The notes under the pieces were generated by a model. The model saw only the letters and a program-made list of their open reading frames with translations. It was not told the DNA's origin and made no database searches. A stretch of 37,912 nucleotides of DNA from Burkholderiales bacterium 68-10 (GTDB lineage Bacteria; Pseudomonadota; Gammaproteobacteria; Burkholderiales; Burkholderiaceae_C): contig MKTG01000071.1 in assembly GCA_001897615.1 (NCBI GenBank), positions 144,886-182,797 on the forward strand, read 5' to 3'. The translations under genes and the position numbers were made by a program. Positions 1-8,279 of this stretch are shown here, one piece after another. Each line of letters starts with the position of its first letter. The first letter of the stretch is position 1.

Positions 1-693
1 CTCGCCCCACGGCGCCTGCGCCAGCCGCGTCGGCAGCAGCCCGCTGCCGGCCAGCAGCGCGAACGCCGGCACGTAGATGACAAAAGCAAACACCGTGATG
101 GCGATGGTGGCGCGCACCGGATCGAGCCCGAAGCGGCGCGCCAGCACGCTGTAGGCGGACCAGCAGAACGCCGCGCTCATGAAGATCAAGTCGCCCTTCC
201 ACACCTGGCCGCCGTCGAACGCCGACAGCAGGCCGCTGCCGCCCACCACCAGGTCGCCCGCCACGATGCAGCCCAGCCCCAGCGCGCGCGCCGCCGTGAT
301 GCGCTCGCCCAGCAGCGGCACAGCCAGCAGCGCCGTCCACAGCGGCAGGCTGCCCGGCATCAGCACCGCGGCGTGCGCCGCCGGCGCGTAGAAGAAACCC
401 GCGTAGCACAGGATGGCGTACACCAGCCCGCCGAACAGCCCGGTCAGCACCGTCGGGCGCAGCGGCAGCGGCGAGAAGCCGGCCAGCGAGCGGCCATCCG
501 GCCCGGCGCGCCGCGCCAGCACCCAGCCCCAGGGCAGCAGCACCGCGCCGGCGCCCAGGATGCGCAGCAGGGCGATGTCGAAGGGCAGCAGGGTATGCCC
601 GGCCGAGGCGCGGCCGATGACGATGAAGCCGGTCCAGATCGCCACCGTGACCACGGCCGCCGCGATGCCGACCGTGCGGGGAGACAGAGACAT
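1..693 (-). CDS. EamA/DMT-family inner-membrane transporter (3' end outside window)
   Basis: The ATG at 693 opens a reading frame that stays open to base 1, giving the first 231 residues of a protein that normally has about 290-300. The translation begins MSLSPRTVGIAAAVVTVAIW and is a run of hydrophobic helices separated by short Arg-containing loops, roughly eight segments here. A Gly-rich EamA repeat contains LPLWTALLAVPLLGERIT, the usual end of the first half. Proteins of this type export or import small metabolites across the inner membrane; the substrate cannot be read from sequence. It starts 8 bases after the LysR stop codon, so the two are probably co-transcribed, and the regulator may control this exporter as well as the divergent genes. 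The family call is firm; the substrate is unknown. Confidence 0.85.
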   Translation of the reverse strand, partial: MSLSPRTVGIAAAVVTVAIWTGFIVIGRASAGHTLLPFDIALLRILGAGAVLLPWGWVLARRAGPDGRSLAGFSPLPLRPTVLTGLFGGLVYAILCYAGFFYAPAAHAAVLMPGSLPLWTALLAVPLLGERITAARALGLGCIVAGDLVVGGSGLLSAFDGGQVWKGDLIFMSAAFCWSAYSVLARRFGLDPVRATIAITVFAFVIYVPAFALLAGSGLLPTRLAQAPWGE

Positions 694-701
694 GGCGCGA
701 A

Positions 702-1682
702 TTATCGCCCCGGCCCTGGCTCGCGCGCTGCCAGCCCCAGCGCCTGGCGCAGCAGCGCGACGCGGGGGTTCACCGCCCCGCTCCGATAGACCAGCGACAC
801 CGGCCCCCGGCCCAGGCGCGCAGGCAGCGCCAGCTGCGCCACCTGGCCCGCAAATCCGGGCTGGGACAGCAGCTCGGCCGGCACCGCGCTCAGGCCCTGA
901 CCGGCCGCCACCAGGCGCAGGTTGGTGATCGGGTTGGACGACTCGATCCAGGGCGCGGGCGCCAGCTGCCCGGACTGCGCGAACACCTCGTCGACCCAGC
1001 GGCGCAGCGTCGTGCCGAGGTCCGGCAGGATCCAGCGCTCGTCGAGCAGCGCCGCCCACGCCAGGCGCGCGCGCCGCGCCAACGGGTGCCCGGGCGGTGC
1101 GATGACGGCCACCGTCGAGTCGTGCAGCTTCTCGAAGCACAAGCCGGCGCCCGCCTGGCTGATCTCGACCGCATAGCTGGTGATCAGGGCGTCCAGCTGC
1201 CCATCCAGCAGCGCTTGCACCAGGGCCGGCACGCGCGCTTCGCGCAGTTGCAGGCGCAGCAGCGGCGCCACCGCCGCCAGTTGCGCCACCACGGCGGGCA
1301 CGTGGGCCTGCGCGACGAACGACGGCATGCCCAGGCGCAGCACGGCGCTGGCGGGCTGCGCCAGCGTGCTGCGGTGCAGATGCGCCAGTTCGGCCAGCAG
1401 CAGCGTGGCGCTGTCCAGCACCAGCCGACCGTCGGCGGTGGCGGTCAAGCCGCGCGGGCTTCGCTCGAACAGCGGAAAACCGAACGCGGCCTCGACCTCG
1501 GCCAGCGCCTTGCTGAGCGATGGCTGCGTCAGGTGCATGGCCTCGGCGGCCGCGTGCAGGCTGCCACGCGCATGCACGTTCGCCAGCAGCTGCAGGTGGC
1601 GAAAGCGCAGCTTGCCCAGCAGGTGGCGCCAGCGGCGATCGGGGTCGACGGCAGGGTCCATGGCGTTGATTGGTAATTCCAT
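702..1682 (-). CDS. LysR-family transcriptional regulator
   Basis: The N-terminus carries a LysR-type winged HTH: FRHLQLLANVHARGSLHAAA followed by LTQPSLSKALAEVEAAFG and FPLFERSPRGLTAT. A periplasmic-binding-like effector domain follows, with segments such as VIAPPGHPLARRARL and the C-terminal GLSAVPAELL. Length (326 aa) is normal for the family. Two starts are possible: ATG at 1682, or ATG at 1661 (MDPAVD). Neither has a clear Shine-Dalgarno; the later start would leave an inverted repeat (1669-1712) wholly in the promoter region. The gene is divergent from the Bug receptor at 1775, the classic layout for a LysR protein that regulates its neighbour, and is followed closely by the EamA gene. 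The inducer is unknown, plausibly an organic or aromatic acid that the divergent genes handle. Confidence 0.9.
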   Translation of the reverse strand: MELPINAMDPAVDPDRRWRHLLGKLRFRHLQLLANVHARGSLHAAAEAMHLTQPSLSKALAEVEAAFGFPLFERSPRGLTATADGRLVLDSATLLLAELAHLHRSTLAQPASAVLRLGMPSFVAQAHVPAVVAQLAAVAPLLRLQLREARVPALVQALLDGQLDALITSYAVEISQAGAGLCFEKLHDSTVAVIAPPGHPLARRARLAWAALLDERWILPDLGTTLRRWVDEVFAQSGQLAPAPWIESSNPITNLRLVAAGQGLSAVPAELLSQPGFAGQVAQLALPARLGRGPVSLVYRSGAVNPRVALLRQALGLAAREPGPGR

Positions 1683-1712
1683 TTGGCTATCAATGCATAG
1701 AAATTTACCAAT
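1669..1712. promoter_or_regulatory. Candidate LysR operator in the divergent promoter region
   Basis: ATTGGTAA at 1669-1676 is repeated in inverted form as TTACCAAT at 1705-1712, a perfect 8-bp pair with 28 bases between the arms. A smaller dyad, CTAT-N6-ATAG, lies inside it at 1687-1700, close to but not at the same centre. The stretch is much more AT-rich than its surroundings and sits between two divergent genes. A possible -10 (TAGACT, 1733-1738) for the rightward operon lies just downstream with no good -35, which would suit an activator-dependent promoter. Binding by the adjacent LysR protein is inferred. Confidence 0.5.
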
Positions 1713-1774
1713 TTCATGAATATCCGCAAGACCCTAGACTGAGCCCACCAAAGTCAACCCCAGGAGACCCCGCC

Positions 1775-2749
1775 ATGCAACGCCGAGCCTTTCTTGCCAC
1801 CAGCGCCGCCTGTTGTCTGCCCGTCTGGACCGCCCGCGCGGCCGACAACTTCCCGGTGCGCCCGGTGCGCATCGTCGTGCCCTACGCCGCCGGCGGCGGC
1901 CCCGATGTGCAGACGCGCCAGCTCGGCCCGCTGCTGGGCGAGGCGCTGGGCCAGCCGATCGTGGTCGAGAACAAGGTCGGCGCCGCCGGGGTGCTGGCGG
2001 CACAGGTCGTCGCCGCCGCCGCGCCCGACGGCTACACCGTGCTGCAGGGTGCCATCACGCATCTGCTGCAGAAGGTGCTGCAACCCAGCCTGAAGTTCGA
2101 CCCGCTGGCCGACTTCAGCCCGATCGGCAACATTTCCACCGGCGCCTCGGTGCTGGTGGTCGCGGCCGACGCCCCGTGGCGCACCGCGCAGGAGCTGATC
2201 GCCGCGGCGCGCGCCGCGCCCGGCAAGATGAACTACGGTTCGGGCGGCATCGGCACCACGGCGCACCTGGCCGGCGCCACCCTGGTGGCGCTGGCCAAGC
2301 TGCAGGCCACCCACATCCCGCTGCGTGGCTCGGTGGAGATCGCCGGCTCTCTGCTGCGCGGCGACACCCAGTTCGCCTTCCCGATCGCCGCCACCGCGCT
2401 GCCGCAAATCCAGGGCGGCAAGCTGCGCGCGCTGGCCATCACCAGTGCGGAACGGGCGTCAGCCCTGCCCGAGGTGCCCACGCTGCACGAGCTGCTGGGC
2501 AGCAAGCTGGCGGTGCAGGAGGCCTGGTCCGGCCTGTGGGCCCCCGCCCGCACGCCGCCCGAGGTGATGCAGCGCCTGTTCTCGGCGCTGGGCAGCACGC
2601 TCAAGACGCCCGCGGCACGCAAGATCATCGAGGCCGGTGGCGGCCAGCTGGCGGCCAGTGCCAGCCCGCAGGCCTATGCCGAGTTCATCCGCGCCGAAAG
2701 CGCCAAGTGGACCGAGATCGTGCGCCTGATCGGCCTGACCCCGAACTGA
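1775..2749 (+). CDS. Bug/TctC-family periplasmic solute-binding receptor
   Basis: This is a 324-residue exported binding protein. The start at 1775 is chosen because AGGAG at 1762-1766 precedes it and the product then begins with a signal peptide (MQRRAFLATSAACCLPVW, cleaved near residue 22, TARA-ADN). The mature part opens with FPVRPVRIVVPYAAGGGPDV, the hallmark of the Bug (TctC-like) family, and continues with IVVENKVGAAG and the usual C-terminal AEFIRAESAKWTEIV. These proteins bind carboxylates or related small molecules in the periplasm, either for tripartite tricarboxylate transporters or for sensing. No TctA/TctB membrane genes accompany it here, so it is an orphan receptor. It is first in an apparent operon with the CoA-transferase and the exported hydrolase, and divergent from its likely LysR regulator. 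The ligand is unknown. Confidence 0.92.
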   Translation: MQRRAFLATSAACCLPVWTARAADNFPVRPVRIVVPYAAGGGPDVQTRQLGPLLGEALGQPIVVENKVGAAGVLAAQVVAAAAPDGYTVLQGAITHLLQKVLQPSLKFDPLADFSPIGNISTGASVLVVAADAPWRTAQELIAAARAAPGKMNYGSGGIGTTAHLAGATLVALAKLQATHIPLRGSVEIAGSLLRGDTQFAFPIAATALPQIQGGKLRALAITSAERASALPEVPTLHELLGSKLAVQEAWSGLWAPARTPPEVMQRLFSALGSTLKTPAARKIIEAGGGQLAASASPQAYAEFIRAESAKWTEIVRLIGLTPN

Positions 2750-2759
2750 GGAGCCGCAC

Positions 2760-4025
2760 ATGAGCAAACCCCTGGAAGGCGTGCGCGTGCTCGACCTGTC
2801 GCACGTCATCGCCGGGCCGCTGGCCTCGTTCTACCTGGCTCAACTGGGCGCCGAGGTAATCAAGATCGAAGCGCCGCAAGGCGGCGACGTGATGCGCGCG
2901 GCGCGCGTGCGTCCCGGCGATGGCGACACGCCGGCGGGCTTCACGGCCCTGAACGCCGGCAAGCGTTCGCTGGCCATCGACATTCGCCAGCCGCAAGGCG
3001 CCGAGCTGGTGCGCCGGCTGGCGGCCACGGCCGACGTGTTCATCGAGAACTTCCGCCCCGGCGTGGTGGCCCGCTGCGGGCTGGACTACGAGTCCATCCG
3101 CGCCGTGCGGCCCGGCATCGTCTACTGCTCGATCTCGGGCTACGGCCAGCAGGGTGCGTGGGCCGGCCGCGGCGCCTACGACCACGTGATGCAGGCGCTC
3201 ACCGGCATGATGCTGATGTCCGGCGCCAGCGCCGACGCGCCGCCGATCAAGGTCGGCTTTCCGGTCATCGACGTGGCGGTCGGGATGCTGGGCGCGCTGT
3301 CGGTCAGCGCCGCGCTGCACCGGCGCGCGCGGACGGGCGAGGGCCAGCACATCGACGCCTCGATGCTGCAGGCCTCGATGATGCTGATGTACCCCAACGC
3401 CAGCAGCTACCTGACCGAAGGCGTCGAGCCGCAGCGCGCGGGCAACCGCGGCTACACCGGCAGCCCCACGGCCGACACCTACCGCTGCACCGACGGCTGG
3501 CTGGCCGTGGCCGCCAACACCCCGGCGCAGTTTCGCAAGCTCAGCGCCGCGCTCGGCCTGCAGGCGCTGTGCGAGGACGGCGAGCTGCTTGATCTGCGCG
3601 CCTTCCATGCGGCCGGCGGCGGCTTCGTGGTGGCGCGCGACGCCGACGGCCTGCGCGCGCGCTTCGAGGCCGCCTTTGCCCGCCAGTGCGCGCAGCCGAT
3701 GGAAGAACGCCTGAACGCCGAAGGCGTGCCGGCGGCGCGGGTGCGCCGGCTGGGCGAGTTCCTGGACGAGGTACGCACCGGCGACAAGGCCAGCTTCGCG
3801 CCCCTGACCCTGGGCCCGGCCGAGCGTCCGGTGCATACCCCGGGCCTGGGTTTCTGCGCCCGGCCGGCCAGCCGCGCCGACGGCAGCACCGCGCCCGCCC
3901 TGGGCGCCGACGGCCAGGCCCTGCTACACGAGCTGGGCCTGGATGCAACCGAGCTGCAGGCGCTGCAGGCCAGCGGCGTGCTGCGCCTGCCCGCACAGCC
4001 GCGGGTCGCCGGCTGCGCCGCCTGA
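2760..4025 (+). CDS. Family III CoA-transferase (CaiB/BaiF type)
   Basis: The product (421 aa) belongs to the CaiB/BaiF/formyl-CoA transferase family, which moves CoA from one acyl-CoA to another carboxylic acid. Landmarks are the N-terminal LEGVRVLDLSHVIAGPLASF, AEVIKIEAPQGGD, the ENFRPG segment near residue 96, ISGYGQ-G, and GEGQHIDASML near 194-203. Asp171 in PVIDVAVG falls where the catalytic Asp of the family is expected (from memory of the family, not aligned). The TGAGGAG overlapping the stop of the Bug receptor gives a strong ribosome site 7 bases before ATG 2760, so the two genes are translationally close. Together they suggest uptake of a carboxylic acid and its activation to a CoA thioester for catabolism. 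The C-terminal 20 residues are short and Ala-rich, unremarkable. Confidence 0.92.
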   Translation: MSKPLEGVRVLDLSHVIAGPLASFYLAQLGAEVIKIEAPQGGDVMRAARVRPGDGDTPAGFTALNAGKRSLAIDIRQPQGAELVRRLAATADVFIENFRPGVVARCGLDYESIRAVRPGIVYCSISGYGQQGAWAGRGAYDHVMQALTGMMLMSGASADAPPIKVGFPVIDVAVGMLGALSVSAALHRRARTGEGQHIDASMLQASMMLMYPNASSYLTEGVEPQRAGNRGYTGSPTADTYRCTDGWLAVAANTPAQFRKLSAALGLQALCEDGELLDLRAFHAAGGGFVVARDADGLRARFEAAFARQCAQPMEERLNAEGVPAARVRRLGEFLDEVRTGDKASFAPLTLGPAERPVHTPGLGFCARPASRADGSTAPALGADGQALLHELGLDATELQALQASGVLRLPAQPRVAGCAA

Positions 4026-4059
4026 AATCCCACCGCCCCCTCACGCGAGAACCAGAACC

Positions 4060-5436
4060 ATGTGGACCTTGATCTGCCGCGTCCTGCTCGGCCTGCTGAC
4101 CCTCACATTCACCGCCCTGGCGCCGGCACAAGAGGTCGGCCCGGCGCGCTTCTTCGACCTGCCCGCCATCCGCGACGAAAGCACGCTGGCCACCACGATC
4201 CGCAGCGACGTGGTGCGCGCCAGTGGCGTGCGCCCCGGCCAGCGCGTGCGCGTGATCGAGCTGGAATTCACCAGCCAGCACTGGAAGGGCCTGGTGTGGA
4301 AGCACCCGGCGCGCATCTACGTGCCGGACGGCTACGCGGGCGGCGGCAACGCCGGCATCATCGGCACCGAGCGCCAGTTCTTCGACCGGCCCGACGCGCC
4401 GCGCCGGCGCATCCCCGGGACCGAGCTGGACACCGAAGCCGAATACGGCGAGGCCACGGCGCTGGACCTGGGGCTGCCGATCATGCTGTTTGCCAACCCG
4501 GCCGAGGACTACTGGGGCCTGGGCGAATCCGACCTGGCCGGCTACACCCTGCGGCAGGCGCTCAAGACCGGCGACCTGAGCTGGAACGGCTACCACCCGA
4601 TCACCGTGGCCTATCTGCGCGCCATCACCCTGCTGCATGCGCTGCCCGGCGTGGCCAGCCAGCGGGCGGTGCTGATGGGTTGCTCCAAGCGCGGCCAGGC
4701 GGTGGGCATCGCCACCGGGGTCGATCCCGAGCGCGTGGCTGGCGTGATGGCGACCTGCCATTTCGGCGGCAACACGCTGTACTACATCGCGCGCAAGTTC
4801 GCCGAGTTCGGCGCCGGTGTGGGTGGGCCCGACCAGGTGCGCCAGGGCCCGGGCTTTCAGCCCGCCGACGAGGTGCTGCGCGCCATCAACAACCCCATCG
4901 GCTTGCAGATGCTGGTGCACTACGACCCCTACATGTGGCGCCACCGCATCCGCGCCCCGTTCCTGGTTGCCCTGGGCACCAACGACGAGTTCTTTGCCCT
5001 GGGCACGCCCAACAGCATGCTCGGCGAGATGAAGGGCGACAAGGCGTTTCTGGCGGTGGACAACCTGCGCCACAGCTGGGTGTCGACCAAGCACCTGGCG
5101 GCCTGGCGCATGTGGCTGGCGCACAGCTTCCTGGGACGCCCCATCCCGGGCATCTCGGCGCGCGCCCACGTCGATGGCGCGGAGCTGGCGGTGCAGGCGC
5201 GCGTCGAAGCCGCCCCCAGCCCCATCAAGGTGCGGCTTTTCCACGCCTACAACCCGCTGCAGACCGATTGGCGCCGGGCGCACTGGAGCGCGATCGAGCT
5301 GCCACTGGTCGATGGCGCCTATGCGGCCCGCCTGCCGCGGCGCGAAGGCCAGCGCCTGGCCTGGTACGTCGAGGTGGAAGATCGGGGTGCGGGCGGCGCG
5401 GGCTACGTCAGCTCGCTGGTGCAGATCGCCGATTGA
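4060..5436 (+). CDS. Exported alpha/beta hydrolase, PhoPQ-activated (PqaA-like) family
   Basis: The 458-residue product has a signal peptide (hydrophobic residues 5-20, cleavage near ALAPA-Q). A likely catalytic triad is visible: Ser209 in GCSKRGQAVG, Asp309 in LGTNDEFF, and His338 in NLRHSWVS. The SKRG nucleophile context and the NDEFF acid motif resemble PhoPQ-activated pathogenicity-related proteins, a group of exported alpha/beta hydrolases of uncertain substrate; that assignment is from recalled motifs. The ATG at 4060 has only a weak AG-rich stretch upstream (GCGAGAACC); an in-frame upstream extension lies over the previous gene and is unlikely. It follows the CoA-transferase by 34 bases in the same direction. 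It may release an acid from an ester in the periplasm, which the Bug receptor then captures; this is inference. Confidence 0.75.
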   Translation: MWTLICRVLLGLLTLTFTALAPAQEVGPARFFDLPAIRDESTLATTIRSDVVRASGVRPGQRVRVIELEFTSQHWKGLVWKHPARIYVPDGYAGGGNAGIIGTERQFFDRPDAPRRRIPGTELDTEAEYGEATALDLGLPIMLFANPAEDYWGLGESDLAGYTLRQALKTGDLSWNGYHPITVAYLRAITLLHALPGVASQRAVLMGCSKRGQAVGIATGVDPERVAGVMATCHFGGNTLYYIARKFAEFGAGVGGPDQVRQGPGFQPADEVLRAINNPIGLQMLVHYDPYMWRHRIRAPFLVALGTNDEFFALGTPNSMLGEMKGDKAFLAVDNLRHSWVSTKHLAAWRMWLAHSFLGRPIPGISARAHVDGAELAVQARVEAAPSPIKVRLFHAYNPLQTDWRRAHWSAIELPLVDGAYAARLPRREGQRLAWYVEVEDRGAGGAGYVSSLVQIAD

Positions 5437-5444
5437 CCGGCCAG

Positions 5445-7007
5445 ATGAGCCACCCGGAGCATAGACTTGCCGCCGTGCCCCAGATCTTGCCCGCCATCGT
5501 CCCCCGCCGCGCCGCCGCCTTGCTGCTGGCCGCCGCGCTGCTGAGCCCCGCCGCCCGCGCCCAGGGCGCGCTGCCCCCCGACATCGCCCAGGCGCTGGCC
5601 AAGGCCGGCGTGCCGGCCAGTGCCGTGGCCATGGTGGTGGCGCCGCTGCCGCCGCCACCGGGCGCCGTCACGCGCCAGCCGGAGCCGGTCAACCCCAGCG
5701 GCGAGGCCAACCCGGCGCCGGCCGCCGCCAGCCAGGCGCTGCCGCCGCCGCGCCTGGCCTGGCAGCCCGAGCTGCCGATGAACCCGGCCTCGGTGATGAA
5801 GCTGGTGACCACCTACGCCGGACTGGACCGGCTGGGGCCGAACTACTTCTGGCGCACGCGGGTGTATGCCCAAGGCCCGGTCGAGCAGGGCGTGCTGCGC
5901 GGCAACCTGCTGATCCAGGGCAGCGGAGACCCCAAGCTGGTGATCGAGCGCCTGCAGGAGCTGATCGCCGCCATCCGCGACAAGGGCGTGCAGCACATCG
6001 CCGGCGACATCGTGCTGGACAACAGCGTGTTCCGCCTGGCGCCGCACGACGCCGCCGCCTTTGACGACGACCCGCTGCGCGCCTACAACGTGGGGCCGGA
6101 CGGGCTGCTGCTGAACTTCAAGGCGCTGGTGCTGCGCTTCGTGCCCGAGCCGGCGCAGCGCCGCGTGCGCGTCGACAGCCAGCCACCCATGGCCGGCGTG
6201 GCCATCCCGGCCGAGCTGCCGGCCACCAGCGGCGCCTGTGGCGACTGGCGCACGCGGCTGGCGATCGACTTCGCCGACCCGCGGCAGTTGAAGCTGGGCG
6301 GGCGCTACCCGCTGGCCTGTGGCGAGCAGGAATGGGCCGTGGCCTACCCGCAGCCGGACAGCTACGCGCCGCGCGTGATCGAGGCCATGTGGCGCGCCGC
6401 CGGCGGCACGCTGAGCGGGCAGGTGACGTGGGCCGAGCGCCCCGCCGCCGGCGGGCGCCTGCTGGTGACCGGCCTGTCGCTGCCGCTGGCCAGCATCATT
6501 GCCGACATCAACAAGTACTCCAACAACGTGATGGCGCAGCAGCTGTTCCTGACGTTGTCGGCGGGCGACGGCCGGGCCAGCTTTGCCGAGTCGCGCAACC
6601 TGATCAAGCGCTGGTGGCGCGAGCGCTTCGGCCTGCGCACCACGCCGGTGCTGGACAACGGCTCGGGCCTGTCGCGCCAGGAGCGCGCCACCGCCGCGTC
6701 GCTGGCGGCGCTGCTGCAGCAGGCGGCCAGCCACCCGCATGGCGCGGTGTTCGAGCAGTCGCTGTCGCTGGCCGGGGTGGACGGCACCACGCGCCGGCTG
6801 GCGCAGCGCCGGCCGGGCTCGGCCGCCATCGGCAACGCGCGCCTGAAAACCGGCAGCCTGCGCGACGTGGCCGCCGTCGCCGGCTACGCCTACGGCCAGT
6901 CGGGGCAGAACTACGCCGTGGTGGGCCTGATCAACCACCCCAACGCCGGCGCCGCGCGCCCGGCGCTGGACCGGCTGGTGGAGTGGGCGGTGCAGGACGC
7001 GCCCTGA
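5445..7007 (+). CDS. dacB: D-alanyl-D-alanine carboxypeptidase/endopeptidase (PBP4)
   Basis: PBP4-type low-molecular-weight penicillin-binding protein, acting in the periplasm on D-Ala-D-Ala ends and cross-links of peptidoglycan. All three active-site motifs are present: SVMK at 116-119 (nucleophilic Ser116), SNN at 359-361, and KTG at 468-470. Between them lies the long extra region typical of class C penicillin-binding proteins. A signal peptide spans roughly residues 20-40 (AAALLLAAALLSPAARAQ-G). Two starts are possible: ATG 5445, or GTG 5475, which would leave a tighter signal peptide; neither has a good ribosome site. A Pro/Ala-rich segment at about residues 68-103 lies just ahead of the SxxK motif and is longer than I expect for the family. 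It begins 8 bases after the hydrolase stop but is functionally unrelated. Confidence 0.93.
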   Translation: MSHPEHRLAAVPQILPAIVPRRAAALLLAAALLSPAARAQGALPPDIAQALAKAGVPASAVAMVVAPLPPPPGAVTRQPEPVNPSGEANPAPAAASQALPPPRLAWQPELPMNPASVMKLVTTYAGLDRLGPNYFWRTRVYAQGPVEQGVLRGNLLIQGSGDPKLVIERLQELIAAIRDKGVQHIAGDIVLDNSVFRLAPHDAAAFDDDPLRAYNVGPDGLLLNFKALVLRFVPEPAQRRVRVDSQPPMAGVAIPAELPATSGACGDWRTRLAIDFADPRQLKLGGRYPLACGEQEWAVAYPQPDSYAPRVIEAMWRAAGGTLSGQVTWAERPAAGGRLLVTGLSLPLASIIADINKYSNNVMAQQLFLTLSAGDGRASFAESRNLIKRWWRERFGLRTTPVLDNGSGLSRQERATAASLAALLQQAASHPHGAVFEQSLSLAGVDGTTRRLAQRRPGSAAIGNARLKTGSLRDVAAVAGYAYGQSGQNYAVVGLINHPNAGAARPALDRLVEWAVQDAP

Positions 7008-7060
7008 ACCTAGCACGCACGCTCAGGTTCATGGCCTTTCAAGCCGGTGACGCCCATCTG

Positions 7061-7094
7061 GCAAGCGCCGGCAGCTCTTGTTTTAATAGTAAAC
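7061..7094 (+). repeat. Dispersed 33-bp element, intergenic copy A
   Basis: The copy reads GCAAGCGCCGGCAGCTCTTG followed by TTTTAATAGTAAAC. It lies in the 97-base gap between the convergent dacB and dehydrogenase genes. It shares CAAGCGC, AGCT and TTTTAATAG with the other copies listed here. No other feature was seen in this gap. Confidence 0.8.
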
Positions 7095-7104
7095 GGGCGG
7101 CGAC

Positions 7105-8193
7105 TCACGCGTCGCTGCCGGCCTCGATACGGGCCGCGATGGCCTCGCCCATCTGCGTGGTGGTGGCCGTGCCGCCCAGGTCGGGCGTGCGCGGGCCGTG
7201 GGCCAGCACCTGCTCGATGGCGCGCAGGATGGCGTCGTGCGCGGCGCTCTCGCCCAGGAATTGCAGCATCAGCGCGGCCGACCAGATCATGGCCACGGGG
7301 TTGGCGATGTTGCGGCCAAAGATGTCGGGCGCCGAGCCGTGCACCGGCTCGAACAGGCTGGGAAAGCGCCGCTCGGGGTTCAGGTTGGCCGAGGGCGCCA
7401 GGCCGATGGTGCCGGTGCAGGCCGGGCCCAGGTCGCTCAGGATGTCGCCAAACAGGTTGCTGGCCACCACCACGTCAAAGCGCTGCGGCTGCAGCACGAA
7501 GCGCGCGGTGAGGATGTCGATGTGGTGCTTTTCCACCGCCACCTGCGGATAGCGGGCGGCCATGGCGTCGGCGCGGCCGTCCCACCAGGGCATGGAAATC
7601 GCGATGCCGTTGCTCTTGGTGGCCACGTCCAGCTTGCGGCGCGCTCGCGCGGCGGCCTGCTCGAAGGCGAACTTCAGCACGCGGTCGGCGCCGAAGGCGC
7701 TCATCACGGTTTCCTGCACCACGATCTCGCGCTCGGTGCCGGCGTACATCACGCCGCCGAGGTTGGTGTATTCGCCCTCGGTGTTCTCGCGCACCACCAG
7801 AAAGTCGATGTCGCCGGGCTTCTTGCCCGCCAGCGGGCAGGGCACGCCCTCGAACAGGCGCACCGGGCGCAGGTTGATGTACTGGTCGAACTCGCGGCGG
7901 AACTTCAGCAGGCTGCCCCACAGCGAGACGTGGTCGGGCACGCTGGCGGGCCAGCCGACGGCGCCGAACAGCAGCGCGTCCTGGCCCTGCAGCCGCGCCT
8001 TCCAGTCGTCCGGCATCATCTGGCCGGTCTTGGCGTGGTAGTCGCAGCTGGCCCATTCGATGGGGGTTTGCCGCAGCGTGAAGCCAAAGCGCCGCTGGGC
8101 GGCGGCCAGCGCGCGCAGTGCCTCGGGCATCACTTCCTGGCCGATGCCGTCGCCCGGGATGACGGCGACGCGGTGGGTGCGGGTGGGGTTCAT
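7105..8193 (-). CDS. Tartrate dehydrogenase / D-malate dehydrogenase-type decarboxylating enzyme
   Basis: The 362-residue product belongs to the isocitrate/isopropylmalate dehydrogenase superfamily: VAVIPGDGIGQEV at the N-terminus, RENTEGEYTNLGG near the middle, and SLFEPVHGSAPDIFGRNIAN at the NAD-binding end. YHAKTGQMMP and SVPDHVSLWGSLLKFRREFD are typical of the TtuC/DmlA branch, which oxidises and decarboxylates tartrate, D-malate and related 2-hydroxy acids in the cytoplasm, rather than of LeuB. The ATG at 8193 follows AAGGAG with good spacing. It is convergent with dacB. A terminator (8233-8255) separates it from the GDSL gene upstream, so it has its own promoter within about 40 bases. 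Exact substrate preference cannot be decided from sequence. Confidence 0.88.
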   Translation of the reverse strand: MNPTRTHRVAVIPGDGIGQEVMPEALRALAAAQRRFGFTLRQTPIEWASCDYHAKTGQMMPDDWKARLQGQDALLFGAVGWPASVPDHVSLWGSLLKFRREFDQYINLRPVRLFEGVPCPLAGKKPGDIDFLVVRENTEGEYTNLGGVMYAGTEREIVVQETVMSAFGADRVLKFAFEQAAARARRKLDVATKSNGIAISMPWWDGRADAMAARYPQVAVEKHHIDILTARFVLQPQRFDVVVASNLFGDILSDLGPACTGTIGLAPSANLNPERRFPSLFEPVHGSAPDIFGRNIANPVAMIWSAALMLQFLGESAAHDAILRAIEQVLAHGPRTPDLGGTATTTQMGEAIAARIEAGSDA

Positions 8194-8232
8194 GCGCTTC
8201 TCCTTGAACCCGCGAGCATAGCGCCGGCCACG

Positions 8233-8255
8233 AAAAAGCCGGCGCGCGGCCGGCT
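8233..8255 (-). terminator. Rho-independent terminator after the GDSL lipoprotein gene
   Basis: Read on the minus strand, AGCCGGC (8255-8249), a 5-base loop and GCCGGCT (8243-8237) form a perfect 7-bp GC-rich stem. It runs straight into a short T run (8237-8233). It lies 25 bases after the stop of the minus-strand GDSL gene and ahead of the dehydrogenase start, in the right orientation to end that transcript. It is the only hairpin-plus-T-run I am confident of in this window. Confidence 0.78.
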
Positions 8256-8279
8256 GTCCGGGGTGCGCGCGGCGAGCGC

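Noticed and set aside
4062-5444. Upstream part of a 981-residue plus-strand open frame ending with dacB
   Set aside because: It is the +1-type shadow of the exported hydrolase at 4060-5436, Arg/Pro/His-rich without domain signals. Only the part from 5445 is a real gene.
3541-5658. Minus-strand open frame of 705 residues
   Set aside because: It lies opposite the CoA-transferase, hydrolase and dacB genes. Its Arg/Ala/Gly/Gln-rich composition is the usual antisense shadow in high-GC DNA.
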